DNA from: CAZJDM01 sp964544765
GTDB taxonomy: Bacteria > Bdellovibrionota_B > Oligoflexia > CAYFLR01
Length of the DNA: 41,470 nt
Reading direction: 5' to 3'
Assembly (NCBI GenBank): GCA_964544765.1
Contig: CAZJDM010000020.1
Location: forward strand, 1-41,470
Shown piece by piece: positions 1 to 8,705 of this stretch (within the stretch, counting starts at the first letter, position 1; each line of letters opens with the position of its first letter). The notes below the pieces were generated by a model. That model searched no databases, was not told the DNA's origin, and saw nothing but the letters and a program-made list of their open reading frames with translations. The position numbers and the translations under genes were made by a program.

Positions 1-621
1 AAAATCAAATTTTTTTTATTTTTCATGTCAAGGTGGGGTCTAGGCCTAACTTACACTATTACCGCTAAATTGGTTGACCTGATGGGAGGTAGAATTTGGA
101 TCGAAGACAATCTAAAAGGACGTGGAAGCGTTTTTCATTTTACTATTAGATTAAGAGAGAATAACAGAAATAACGACTATGCCAGAAATGATAATCCAAC
201 AGAAAAATCTGGTCGTATTGAACCCAATAGAACTGATCTTAAGGGAGTTCGTATTCTACTGGTAGAAGATGACCCTGATATTCATGAATTAGTAATTCGG
301 TTGGTACAAAGGAAAGATGGGGTAATTACCACAGTAAATAATGGTCGTGAAGCTTCAGAAATGCTAAATACAGAAACATATGACCTCATTATAACTGATC
401 TTAATATGCCGGTTATGAATGGAATAGAGTTTATGAATGCCTTTAAACAAAGAGTTCGTAGAAGTATGTGGAGTGATGCTCCTATTATTGTTTTAACTGG
501 TGCTTCTGAGCAAGTGCATGTTGAAAGATGTGTGCAAGCAGGAGCTTGTAAACATCTGAGTAAACCTTTTAATCCTAAGCAATTATATGAAGCAATTTTT
601 GATGTTTTGCGGAATGAATAA
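1..621 (+). CDS. Hybrid histidine kinase, C-terminal part (ATPase end plus receiver domain), 5' end outside window
   Basis: The frame is open from base 1, so the gene is cut by the window edge; an ATG at 25 is internal. The product begins at the end of a HATPase_c domain (GLGL, then LMGGRI and GRGSVFHF). A linker of about 35 residues leads to a receiver domain with acidic pocket VEDD, phospho-acceptor Asp in TDLNMPVMNG, Thr in VLTGAS and Lys in SKPF. It would act in a phosphorelay at the membrane or in the cytoplasm. The residues before GLGL (FFMSRW) do not look like the usual GGTGLGL box, and a TyrThr insertion follows it. The kinase half may therefore be rearranged or degraded just outside the window. 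The receiver looks intact. A convergent gene follows within 20 bases. Confidence 0.75.
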   Translation, partial: KIKFFLFFMSRWGLGLTYTITAKLVDLMGGRIWIEDNLKGRGSVFHFTIRLRENNRNNDYARNDNPTEKSGRIEPNRTDLKGVRILLVEDDPDIHELVIRLVQRKDGVITTVNNGREASEMLNTETYDLIITDLNMPVMNGIEFMNAFKQRVRRSMWSDAPIIVLTGASEQVHVERCVQAGACKHLSKPFNPKQLYEAIFDVLRNE

Positions 622-640
622 GCAATATTGACCGCTAAAT

Positions 641-1627
641 TTAAATTTTTGCAGGTCTTGTTTTTAGACTTACTACATTCATACATTCACTTTTGCTTAC
701 AGAACAGTATTCTCTTCTGGGGGGGTATCTATTAAGGATCCGTACAAAATTTTCATAATTTCTGACAGTTGCGGCTTCTCCAGCTTCATGTCCACCGCTT
801 TTAGGGTCCCCATATTTAGTGTGACCAAACTCATGTGCAATAATAGCTAAAGGGTCAACTAGTTCTTGGCTTAAAGGAAATGTTTTTCTAAATCCCTTAT
901 AACCTAGAGTGATAAATCCTGGTTGAGCCTTAGCGCCGTATCCGGCACAACTATTTACCGTAAATAAATAAGTGATGTCCCATTCTCCCTCTTCACTTAA
1001 TTTTCCAGTAAGTAATTGAGAAAGTTTGACAAATTTAAGATCGATATTATAGAGATCTATTGATGAAGACATCTCGAAATAGCCTTTATTAAAATGGACA
1101 AGCATATCTGTAACTACTTCGCGAATAAAGACTGCACCATAATCAGTTAGAGCGAACCGTTCCAGTAAAGTTACCTGATCATCTGAGATCTCAAAATCGA
1201 TTGAATTTGCTGAATTTGCAGGATCCGAAGGATTTGTAGGTTCTGAAGATTCCAAAGAATCTTCTCTGGCAATGTTTAGCAATCTAAAGATTCGCCAGTT
1301 TTCAATTCGATTTTCCATTTCTTCGGATCGATTGGCGGGTGGGGTATGTGCTCTATAAGCAAGTATTTGGTTGTTGATACCCTTGGTTAGAACAATTTTC
1401 CCACCTGCTTGAAAAAGGCGTGCTAATTCGCAGTTCAGGTCCACTGGTCGACCACACCCAGTTACATCATAAATGCTTAGGGTAGATTGTGAGTTGGGGT
1501 AGGGAGTAACAGGTACAGCGTATAATATTTTATTATTACTACTATACGATAACCACCAGATGAAGGCACCTAGTATTAAAAACATCAAAGTAATAGGCCG
1601 GTAACAGAGTCTTTTCCAGGAATACAT
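641..1627 (-). CDS. Membrane-anchored putative zinc metalloprotease (HEFGH motif)
   Basis: A protein of about 328 residues with one N-terminal membrane segment (ITLMFLILGAFIWWLSY) and a long presumably extracytoplasmic part. Near the C-terminus IIAHEFGHTKYGDPKSGGHEAGE contains an HExxH zinc-binding signature, with further His and Glu residues that could supply the third ligand. This suggests a peptidase of the gluzincin or metzincin type, but no family was recognised outside the motif. A Ser/Pro/Asn-rich stretch (SLESSEPTNPSDPANS) looks like a flexible linker. I chose the ATG at 1627 because AAGGTGG precedes it at suitable spacing; the in-frame ATG at 1645 has no Shine-Dalgarno. The gene stands alone, convergent with the kinase fragment and divergent from the DAHP synthase gene. 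Confidence 0.6.
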   Translation of the reverse strand: MYSWKRLCYRPITLMFLILGAFIWWLSYSSNNKILYAVPVTPYPNSQSTLSIYDVTGCGRPVDLNCELARLFQAGGKIVLTKGINNQILAYRAHTPPANRSEEMENRIENWRIFRLLNIAREDSLESSEPTNPSDPANSANSIDFEISDDQVTLLERFALTDYGAVFIREVVTDMLVHFNKGYFEMSSSIDLYNIDLKFVKLSQLLTGKLSEEGEWDITYLFTVNSCAGYGAKAQPGFITLGYKGFRKTFPLSQELVDPLAIIAHEFGHTKYGDPKSGGHEAGEAATVRNYENFVRILNRYPPRREYCSVSKSECMNVVSLKTRPAKI

Positions 1628-1645
1628 ACATCCACCTTGCGTCAT

Positions 1646-2075
1646 ATAAGGAACATCGTTTTCTTGTCTATATACTATAGCAGTACCTTAGAAAGGCACT
1701 ATAGTCAAAGAAAAACAACTACCCTTAAGGCAAATAGAACCAGTTCAGATACAAATAAATTTAGGTTTTAAATATATGCTACATTTCTATATTAGAATAT
1801 AGCGATTTACCAATATGCCCGTCTTTATAGAATAACAAAAAAACTATGTCAATATTTTTTTATAATTATTTAATTTTTTTCAAGAGATCAGTAAAAACTA
1901 TACAACTTATATTAATATCTTATAAAAAAGAATATATTTATTATAACAACAAATAAAACTTTGCTATACGCCATAAAATAAGCTATGTTTAACCTTAAAG
2001 ACTGTGTCATATCAATTACCCAGTCAATAAAAATTTTCATTAAAATTCAATAGTTATAATTAGGAGAAGATCCAG
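1646..2075. other. Intergenic region between divergent genes
   Basis: About 430 bases, very A/T-rich, with no open frame that looks coding. It should hold the promoters of the metalloprotease-like gene (leftward) and the DAHP synthase gene (rightward). I could not assign -35/-10 pairs with confidence. A TATAAT at 2055-2060 lies too close to the start at 2076 to be its -10 box. Confidence 0.5.
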
Positions 2076-3191
2076 ATGTTAATTATTTTAAAACCAAATG
2101 TGGATCATAATAGTGAATGTTATAAGCAACTTATTGATCATTGTGAGGGATTAACTGATGTTGAATATAGAGTGCATAACATTCAAGGTACACAGCAAAT
2201 GTTATCTGAGATTTATCTCTTGGGTGATACCGCCAATGTTGACTCAGAGATTATTAAAGTTTGGCCGTGTGTAGACAGAGTAGTTAAGATTTCCAATACT
2301 TATCGAGTATTGGGCCGTCACGAATATCATGATCGGAAAAATGGTTTTACTTATAAAGGACTTCAATTTGGGCAAAATTCCTTTCATTTATTTCCAGGGC
2401 TTTGTGCAGTTGATAATCAAAAACATGTTGAACAAATGATGGAAGCACTAGCTAATAGGGGTATTTCTTGTACTCGAATGGGAGCCTATAAACCAAGAAC
2501 CAATCCCTATAGTTTTCAGGGTCATGGGGAAAAATGCCTTCCTTATGTTTTTCAAGCGGCTGATAAATATGGAATTAAAGTTATTGCGATGGAAGTGACT
2601 CATGAAAATCATATCAAAGAAATCAAAAATGCTTTACAGAAAACTAATAGTAACGTTGGAGTAATATTGCAGATTGGAACCAGAAATACCCAAAATTTCG
2701 AACTCCTAAAGGCGGTAGGGCGACAAAAGGAATTTCCAGTCTTATTTAAAAGGGGTTTTGGTATTACATTAGAAGAATCCTTTAATGCCGCTGAATATTT
2801 GGCTAGCGAAGGAAATGATATGGTTATTTTTGGTTTGAGAGGAATGAAATCCGTTTTAGGTGATCCTCATCGGAATTTTGTCGATTTTGCTCAGGTATCA
2901 GTAGTAAAACGTTTAACACGAATGCCTGTATGTATTGATCCCTCACACTCAGTTGGTACACGTGATGCCGATCCTCAAGGCATTTTAGATATATTCAATG
3001 TTGCCAGCCAAGGAATTATAACCGGTGCTAATATGGTTTTAGTTGATTTTCATCCTCATCCACCAAGCGCTTTAGTAGATGGTCCACAAGCTCTACGTTT
3101 AGAGGAACTAGACTGGTTTATTAAAGATATGCAAATTGCCAGAAAAGCTTACCTTGATCGAAAAGAATTAGCTAGAATGTCTAATATGTAG
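2076..3191 (+). CDS. aroF: DAHP synthase, type I-beta-like, divergent
   Basis: A 371-residue TIM-barrel enzyme with an N-terminal ferredoxin-like domain (about residues 1-80), as in type I-beta 3-deoxy-7-phosphoheptulonate synthases. These condense phosphoenolpyruvate and erythrose 4-phosphate in the first step of the shikimate pathway. The signature MGAYKPRTNPYSFQG is near residues 135-149, KRGF follows, and CIDPSHSVGTRD supplies the metal-binding His. Cys110 (PGLCAVD) and the Asp of ALVDGPQ match two more metal ligands. The fourth ligand, normally Glu in EVHPDP, is Asp here (VDFHPHP). The usual CERG box reads FGLRG, and GPCAVE reads GLCAVD. The Shine-Dalgarno AGGAG precedes the ATG by 9 bases. 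The gene appears to be a single transcription unit. DAHP synthase is the best call, but the changed box residues leave room for a specialised paralogue. Confidence 0.82.
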   Translation: MLIILKPNVDHNSECYKQLIDHCEGLTDVEYRVHNIQGTQQMLSEIYLLGDTANVDSEIIKVWPCVDRVVKISNTYRVLGRHEYHDRKNGFTYKGLQFGQNSFHLFPGLCAVDNQKHVEQMMEALANRGISCTRMGAYKPRTNPYSFQGHGEKCLPYVFQAADKYGIKVIAMEVTHENHIKEIKNALQKTNSNVGVILQIGTRNTQNFELLKAVGRQKEFPVLFKRGFGITLEESFNAAEYLASEGNDMVIFGLRGMKSVLGDPHRNFVDFAQVSVVKRLTRMPVCIDPSHSVGTRDADPQGILDIFNVASQGIITGANMVLVDFHPHPPSALVDGPQALRLEELDWFIKDMQIARKAYLDRKELARMSNM

Positions 3192-3218
3192 CGGTGTGCA
3201 AGTTTTACTTACACACCG
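3192..3218. terminator. Hairpin between convergent genes
   Basis: An 11-base stem with one mismatch (CGGTGTGCAAG against CTTACACACCG) and loop TTTTA. It begins directly after the TAG of the DAHP synthase gene and ends just before the stop of the opposing gene. It probably terminates both transcripts. Confidence 0.7.
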
Positions 3219-3225
3219 TATTATC

Positions 3226-3705
3226 TTATTTCAAAACAGCTCTGGCGTAGCCGTCACCACACTCAATGTTAAACACATTGGTGTAAATATATAATCGCCA
3301 GCTGAACCAACTTTTGCGCCAATAACCTACTTCAACATCTCCTGTTTGAGAACGAAAATAAATTCTGTAATTAGTGTCATAAAGAGTATCTCCAAGGTCA
3401 TATCTTTCTGTGTGATAAAAACAGTGTTCGTTCATTTCAGGTGTGCATACTGTTATAGGTTGCCCGTTGCCGCCTACAGAAGTATTGCAATCTACATCAT
3501 GAGTATAATAACAATAGGAAAACCTCTTATCGATAAAATATTTAGCATCATATGATGTAAGATAACAGCTGTTATACTGATAATAATTGGGTGCTAAGTC
3601 AGTAATCAGTTCTCCCTCGACTACTTCAACAGCAAAAAGATTTGAAGACAAACAGATGAAACAAGTTACTATCGCAATCAACCATAATTTTGTAGGCCCT
3701 TTCAT
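3226..3705 (-). CDS. Exported cysteine-containing protein of unknown function
   Basis: A 159-residue protein with a clear signal peptide (hydrophobic LWLIAIVTCFICLSS, cleavage probably after LFA). The mature part is small and rich in Tyr and Cys (for example NSCYLTSY, FSYCYYTHDVDCNT, TVCTPEMNEHCFYHTE, NIECGDGYA). This suggests a disulfide-bonded secreted or periplasmic domain. No family was recognised. The ATG at 3705 is preceded by AAGGAGG seven bases upstream, a very strong ribosome binding site. An out-of-frame ATG lies between them. It is monocistronic and convergent with the DAHP synthase gene. Confidence 0.7.
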   Translation of the reverse strand: MKGPTKLWLIAIVTCFICLSSNLFAVEVVEGELITDLAPNYYQYNSCYLTSYDAKYFIDKRFSYCYYTHDVDCNTSVGGNGQPITVCTPEMNEHCFYHTERYDLGDTLYDTNYRIYFRSQTGDVEVGYWRKSWFSWRLYIYTNVFNIECGDGYARAVLK

Positions 3706-3892
3706 TCATGATCCTCCTTGATAAAATATTAAAATTTTTTTGAGACTTGAACTTATGGCTATCATGAGCTTTTTTAATTGTCAATATAGGTTAACGATTA
3801 CTTTTAAATTTATTAATTGGGATTGGAGATATGGTAACTTTCCCAAAGGGCTTGAAATATGTTTGGCAAATAAATAAAGCCGTTAAAAAGCA

Positions 3893-4951
3893 CTATAAGT
3901 TGGTAGTAGGCAAACTTGTTTTACCAGCGCATTTTTTAAGTTCCCAAGCTAATCGTTGTAAATGGAGCCATGATAAAATTGCCTCACCTCGTTGCATCAT
4001 CAATAGGCCGGTAATTCCCGTTGTACCAATTAGAATTGTTCCAGTATTGTTACCATTCAGCATTAAAGGGAAGGCAATCGACATAACTAGACCATTAAAT
4101 CGATATATATTTTTTATGGTTTGGTTGGATAACAATGGCTTTGGAGCGCGTTGTTGATCTGAAAGAAAATTGTTCCAGGAACCAGTGGCGAATAGAGCCA
4201 GGATACTATAAAAGGCGATCTTTTGATAAACTTCACGATGAGTAAATTCCAGTATAATATCTTCCCAGGCAATAATCCCCATATATCCCATTCCTTGGAG
4301 AAAAGTTAATGAGAAATTACTAAGATACTTTATAGATGTGGTGTAAGATTTAGACTCGCCAGCTTTTTCAAATCCTAGCTTAGTTGCGGCATGGACACTC
4401 AAATCTTTACTTAAATTTAATATGTCGAGTTTATAACCTTTATAAGTAAAGCAATAATGAATAAAACTTTGAAAGAATAACATCGATAGTGACTGTAACT
4501 TACTAAAATCAGATAAAATAATCCAAAAAAAACTTGATTGAGCCGTTCGGAAAAGTGCTGTTACCGCACCGATTTTATCCGAAGGTTTGGCTAATTTTTT
4601 TAATTTATCTGGTTGGATTGGATCTTTGGCATTGGTTTGAAGAGTTGTTTCAATATGAGGTGGTATTGATACTGCATATTTCTTGAGATTGGTAGGTATA
4701 GCTTGGAGCCATGACAAAGAGGAATTGTAGGAGTTAGCCGGATCGAAGAAGGTAAAAAAACTTACATCCGATGATGTATCGGCCAAAGTTGCTCTAAAAT
4801 CGTCCTGTTGGTTGGGCCGATACACGGTGGTTGTAATGGTAAAATTGCTGTTAACACCGTCTTGTATCGAAATATGACTAAAGCGCATTTCATCAGCATT
4901 TAAATATGATAATGGTATGAAAATAAAGGAAAAAATAATCAATATCAACAT
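3893..4951 (-). CDS. Exported or membrane protein of unknown function
   Basis: A 352-residue protein with an N-terminal signal or anchor (MLILIIFSFIFIPLSYLNADE). A soluble region of about 110 residues follows. The C-terminal half holds several hydrophobic stretches, for example SSFFWIILSDFSKL, FLQGMGYMGIIAWEDIIL, IAFYSILALFATG and TGTILIGTTGITGLLMM, so it is probably a polytopic inner-membrane protein. No family was recognised. The start ATG lacks a clear Shine-Dalgarno. It lies downstream of the RiPP-like cluster in the same direction, but about 190 bases separate them and the sequence gives no reason to link them. Confidence 0.6.
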   Translation of the reverse strand: MLILIIFSFIFIPLSYLNADEMRFSHISIQDGVNSNFTITTTVYRPNQQDDFRATLADTSSDVSFFTFFDPANSYNSSLSWLQAIPTNLKKYAVSIPPHIETTLQTNAKDPIQPDKLKKLAKPSDKIGAVTALFRTAQSSFFWIILSDFSKLQSLSMLFFQSFIHYCFTYKGYKLDILNLSKDLSVHAATKLGFEKAGESKSYTTSIKYLSNFSLTFLQGMGYMGIIAWEDIILEFTHREVYQKIAFYSILALFATGSWNNFLSDQQRAPKPLLSNQTIKNIYRFNGLVMSIAFPLMLNGNNTGTILIGTTGITGLLMMQRGEAILSWLHLQRLAWELKKCAGKTSLPTTNL

Positions 4952-5138
4952 TGTTAATTACTAACATATGAGTGGAAGTATTGCCAATAAATATACATTA
5001 TTTTTAAATTTATATAATAAAATTAAATATATTGCCGAACAGAAATTGTGATGAAGCGAATATTATTTATCTCATATTTTATGTGGGCATGGGTAGTTTG
5101 GAATTCCCCCAAAAATGCCCTATTTCAGAAATCATCAG

Positions 5139-6140
5139 TTATTCATGGGAAGTTTCAAAAGAACGATATATCTCGTCTTTCCAGATTACATTCCTTTTAA
5201 AATTAGCTATATCATCAAATTTCAATTCAGAAAAGCCTGGCGGTAGGATATTTCCACGTCCCCACAAATGGTAAATTGATCCTCTTTCAGGACTATATTC
5301 TCTAACTATCTCAGAATTAACATTGTCGATATATGATTTTAGAAGGGCATTCAAATATTTGAAAGAAGAAGGACGAGTTGAAAGCTTAAAATAATTTATG
5401 TCTCTATTATCAATATAACCATATTCGTGGAGTTCGAAAGGCATTATCGTTTGAAGAGCATAAAGTTGATTCATATTTAGTGATTTGATCCAATCGGCAA
5501 GTATAAAATCCGGATTGTATTTGAAGCATCCACCAGATATACATTTGTGGCAAAAGAAAGAACATCCATTGTTGAGCAAAAGCTTAGTTTTAAAGCCAGA
5601 ACTAATTATATTATTAAATAATTTAAAATTTCTTATACTGGAGCGACCGGGTATGATCGTGGCCACTATTTCTGGAGAAATGCCTTGCAATTCAGATGTA
5701 TTGTCTATCCCTTGATTAAAGGATATATTTATTTTTTTTCCGAGTAAATGTGAAGATGTTCTAGCATGTATAAGAGTGGTCGTTATCTCGTCTATATCAA
5801 TTTTAGACTGAGTTTTTTCAATGGCCATCTTAATATCATCTTTGCTCATTCCATGATTATTTAAAGCAAGATTAAGTTTAATGCCATTCTCCTTTGAATA
5901 TTTTAAAACCTGCCAAAATATCTCCTTAACTTCATCAGATTGAAATTGGTACGCAGTCTGCACCCTTGTATGAAACTTTTTTCCAAAAGGAGGAGAAAAA
6001 TATATTTCATGGATATACTCCCCATATCTAGATATAATTTCAACATGCTCTTTCCAGTTTAAAAATGTTGAATATCCAATAGAAAAGCGTTTTTTCAATT
6101 TTGTTTTCACATTTTCTAATTCAGAAATTTTACGCAACAT
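5139..6140 (-). CDS. U32-like TIM-barrel protein with four-cysteine cluster, last gene of the RiPP-like cluster
   Basis: A 333-residue soluble protein. Residues about 15-180 read like a TIM barrel (repeated strand-helix units such as IHEIYFS, IKLNLALNN, VATIIPG). LLLNNGCSFFCHKCISGGCF follows, with Cys193, 197, 200 and 205. That pattern (NxGC, then more Cys) resembles the Fe-S binding segment of U32-family proteins such as UbiU, UbiV and RlhA. The first three Cys also happen to have radical-SAM CxxxCxxC spacing, but far from the N-terminus where radical SAM enzymes carry it. U32 relatives act in oxygen-independent hydroxylation of small molecules or RNA, so peptide hydroxylation is a possible but untested role. 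AGAGGAG lies seven bases before the ATG. It follows the SGNH gene by 49 bases, same strand. Confidence 0.5.
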   Translation of the reverse strand: MLRKISELENVKTKLKKRFSIGYSTFLNWKEHVEIISRYGEYIHEIYFSPPFGKKFHTRVQTAYQFQSDEVKEIFWQVLKYSKENGIKLNLALNNHGMSKDDIKMAIEKTQSKIDIDEITTTLIHARTSSHLLGKKINISFNQGIDNTSELQGISPEIVATIIPGRSSIRNFKLFNNIISSGFKTKLLLNNGCSFFCHKCISGGCFKYNPDFILADWIKSLNMNQLYALQTIMPFELHEYGYIDNRDINYFKLSTRPSSFKYLNALLKSYIDNVNSEIVREYSPERGSIYHLWGRGNILPPGFSELKFDDIANFKRNVIWKDEIYRSFETSHE

Positions 6141-6189
6141 GATGATTCTCCTCTATATTTTGATTCCTAAGTTCATGGTTTTTCATTTT

Positions 6190-7269
6190 TTACGGTTCAG
6201 AATATAAACACTCTTTTACAGACTGTTTATTCATAATTTTTTTAAAAAGATTTTCAGTGAATAATCTATGTCCCATCCATCCTAGATGGATGTGTTCCCT
6301 AAAAAACTCATTATTGTCTCTGAAATCAATTTCTTGATTTTTTAAAAATTCAAATCCTTTCGTTTTAAAGAGATTTGTAATTTTTAGAAGCCAACTGTCA
6401 TATACTCCTATAGGAAATTTATCTTTGACTTTTTTAGGGATCGGCATTTCAACAAATAATAGTTCAATATTCAACTTTTTACTTAATTTCAATATTCGTA
6501 AAAGGCTACTCCACTGTTGTCTGCGCATTGTGATGCTATTTCTTGTAATAGTTTTATTAATCAAATCCTTAATTCGATTTTCTGTTTTCAGGTTATCATT
6601 TAATATTTCAGCTCTTGGTCTATTTTTCTGCCAAAAAGATTCTTGGCCAAGCATCGGAATACTTGATTTTTCCGATTTGCCAGCTAAGACCCTTGTTATT
6701 ATATCTGGTACAAATTGCCTAAATTTAAACAAATAAAGATAGTCTGCTAATAGCCTTTTGATTACTTCACTAACCAATGTCCTAAATTCACCTAGTCTAT
6801 ATTTTATGTGCATTAAACTCAAAGTATCGAGAAACATCATAATAGTTTTTTTTGGTGCCTGTCTGTCTCCTAAAAAACTAGGTGAAATACCGACGATGAT
6901 CAGACGAGGTAATTTTCGTTCACTCACCATAAATCTAAAAAAATATTCTACTTCTACTGCGGTAGCTCCAGGTAATCCAAAATTGCGAAAACGACATGAA
7001 CAACCACCATTTTGTTGACACAAATCTTCAAATTGAGCCACATTGATACCTTCACGTACCTTGCTCGAACCCAAAACAGAAATGTCTCCAGCCCCATAGT
7101 ATTTAACGAAGAGTTTAGCTGCTTTATACTGTTGTTCAACCGAAAGAGGAAATCTGACTAAATCCTTTGGTTCAAATATTCGGAGGACAAATTCGGATAT
7201 CAACACTGTTGATAATAAGCTTAGTAAAATAATCAAATAATTTCTTGATTTTTTTGCATTGTTACTCAA
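6190..7269 (-). CDS. SGNH-type membrane-anchored acyltransferase partner (AlgJ/AlgX/DltD-like)
   Basis: A 359-residue protein with an N-terminal membrane anchor (YLIILLSLLSTVLISEFVLRIF) and an extracytoplasmic SGNH-like domain. Block I is ISVLGSSKVREG (Ser68/69), block III is NFGLPGATAVEVEYFF, and the C-terminal block is HIHLGWMGHRLF (His326 and His328) with upstream Asp315 and Asp318. Proteins of this kind work with MBOAT membrane proteins to place acyl groups on exported polymers, as AlgJ/AlgX with AlgI and DltD with DltB do. The MBOAT gene lies 23 bases upstream, which supports the pairing. The start is TTG at 7269: GAGGG stands six bases before it and an in-frame TGA lies just upstream, while no early ATG exists. 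The substrate is unknown; context suggests the modified peptide or another exported molecule. Confidence 0.72.
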   Translation of the reverse strand: MSNNAKKSRNYLIILLSLLSTVLISEFVLRIFEPKDLVRFPLSVEQQYKAAKLFVKYYGAGDISVLGSSKVREGINVAQFEDLCQQNGGCSCRFRNFGLPGATAVEVEYFFRFMVSERKLPRLIIVGISPSFLGDRQAPKKTIMMFLDTLSLMHIKYRLGEFRTLVSEVIKRLLADYLYLFKFRQFVPDIITRVLAGKSEKSSIPMLGQESFWQKNRPRAEILNDNLKTENRIKDLINKTITRNSITMRRQQWSSLLRILKLSKKLNIELLFVEMPIPKKVKDKFPIGVYDSWLLKITNLFKTKGFEFLKNQEIDFRDNNEFFREHIHLGWMGHRLFTENLFKKIMNKQSVKECLYSEP

Positions 7270-7292
7270 ATGAAGCCCTCACTTTGATATAC

Positions 7293-8705
7293 TTAAAATT
7301 GAAAATAAATGAACGGATCGCTCTCTAGCCTAGCAACTACAAGGATAAAAACGATGACAAATCCATAAACTAAGCCACTAAGCCAACCAGCAGTCGATAT
7401 AGAATCGAATGACAATCTTAATTTCTCAAGAATTGATCGACCAAAACCAAATAATATGATGCAAAAAAATAACATGAAAAACCTCATTAATTCCATTGGT
7501 TCGGAAAAAAAAGATTGAGTTTTAAATAGCAAATTGTGTACCATCAAGGCTATTTTTGATAGATCTGATGCTCGGAAAATCATAAAACCAAAGGACAATA
7601 AATTTATGAAAAGTAACCAACTAAATATTTTTTTTCCAATATTTTTTTCGGGGGTTAAAAAACCTACTACTTCATAGAGACATAATAAAAAACCATGATA
7701 CATACCCCAAAGAACGAAATTCCAGGCTGCACCGTGCCAAAGTCCGCCTAATACCATCGTAATCATTAAATTTCTTAATTTTAGTAAGTTGCTGCCTCTA
7801 TTTCCCCCGAGTGGAATGTACAAATAATCCCTAAGCCATTTTCCAAGTGTAATATGATGTTTTTTCCAATATTCTTTAGGACTGATAGCAGAAAAAGGGG
7901 CTAAGAAATTCTGACTAAGCCTAAAACCTAATAACCCAGCAACTCCTATAGCCATTTCTGAATAGCCTGAAAAATCACAAAACAGCTGGATTGTGAAAGC
8001 ATAGGAGGCATTTAATATTTCAATTGCAAGAGGATTAGGGGATCCAAATATTTTATCTGTGTAGGGTGCAATATTATCTGCTATTACAACTTTCTTGAAT
8101 AAGCCCCAAAAAATTATCCATAGATATTTCTCAATATCAGTATTTGATGGATAGTTAATTCGCTTAATCTGGGGGATTAAATCACGGGCTTTTTCGATTG
8201 GGCCTGCGACCAGCTGTGGGAAAAAACACACATAAAGAGCAAAATCTAGAACTGATCTCTCCGCTGAAAACTTTTTTTGGTAAACGTCAATAGTATAACT
8301 CATTGTTTGGAAGGTATAAAAACTAATACCCACAGGGACAATAATTCCCAATGTAGAAAAGTTTGACTGAATTTCTAGAAAATCAAACAACACTGAAAGT
8401 GATTCAAGAAAAAAATCAAAGTACTTAAACGTGCCAAGTATAGAGAGATTAGCCACTATACTTAAAAATAGTAATCCTTTTCTTGTGCGGAAAGATTTTG
8501 AGTTTTCGATTCCTAAGCCACAAAAATAGTCGATAGTAGTCGAAATTGCAACTAACACCAGAAAACGCCAATCCCAAAGTCCATAAAATGTATAGCTGGC
8601 TACCAATAGAATCAAATTTCTTAATTTTACATTCTGTTTTATTATTTTAATAAAAAACAAAACAATAACAAAAAATAGTGCGAAGTTAATAGTGTTAAAA
8701 ATCAT
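7293..8705 (-). CDS. MBOAT-family membrane O-acyltransferase (AlgI/DltB-like)
   Basis: A 470-residue polytopic inner-membrane protein with about ten hydrophobic segments. Family marks include VPVGISFYTFQTMSYTIDVY, FFPQLVAGPIEKA, FCDFSGYSEMAIG, YWKKHHITLGKWLRDYLYIPLGG and LGGLWHGAAWNFVLWGMYHG, holding the conserved His324 and His338. Members take an acyl group from a cytosolic donor and pass it across the membrane, usually to an SGNH partner, for O-acylation of alginate, cellulose, peptidoglycan or teichoic acid. Its ATG overlaps the stop of the SPASM radical SAM gene by four bases, so the two are translationally coupled. The SGNH-like partner follows. Such a pair within a radical SAM peptide cluster is unusual. 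No polysaccharide genes lie nearby. Confidence 0.88.
   Translation of the reverse strand: MIFNTINFALFFVIVLFFIKIIKQNVKLRNLILLVASYTFYGLWDWRFLVLVAISTTIDYFCGLGIENSKSFRTRKGLLFLSIVANLSILGTFKYFDFFLESLSVLFDFLEIQSNFSTLGIIVPVGISFYTFQTMSYTIDVYQKKFSAERSVLDFALYVCFFPQLVAGPIEKARDLIPQIKRINYPSNTDIEKYLWIIFWGLFKKVVIADNIAPYTDKIFGSPNPLAIEILNASYAFTIQLFCDFSGYSEMAIGVAGLLGFRLSQNFLAPFSAISPKEYWKKHHITLGKWLRDYLYIPLGGNRGSNLLKLRNLMITMVLGGLWHGAAWNFVLWGMYHGFLLCLYEVVGFLTPEKNIGKKIFSWLLFINLLSFGFMIFRASDLSKIALMVHNLLFKTQSFFSEPMELMRFFMLFFCIILFGFGRSILEKLRLSFDSISTAGWLSGLVYGFVIVFILVVARLESDPFIYFQF

Noticed and set aside
2055..2060. TATAAT as -10 box of the DAHP synthase gene
   Set aside because: The transcript would start inside or next to the Shine-Dalgarno, and no -35 box is at the right distance.
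3831..4157. Plus-strand open frame of 108 codons
   Set aside because: It lies almost wholly opposite the 352-residue exported protein gene, has no recognisable domain, and its composition looks like a shadow of that gene.
5032..5274. Plus-strand open frame of 80 codons after the RiPP-like cluster
   Set aside because: It starts with TTG, lacks a ribosome site and overlaps the U32-like gene antisense.
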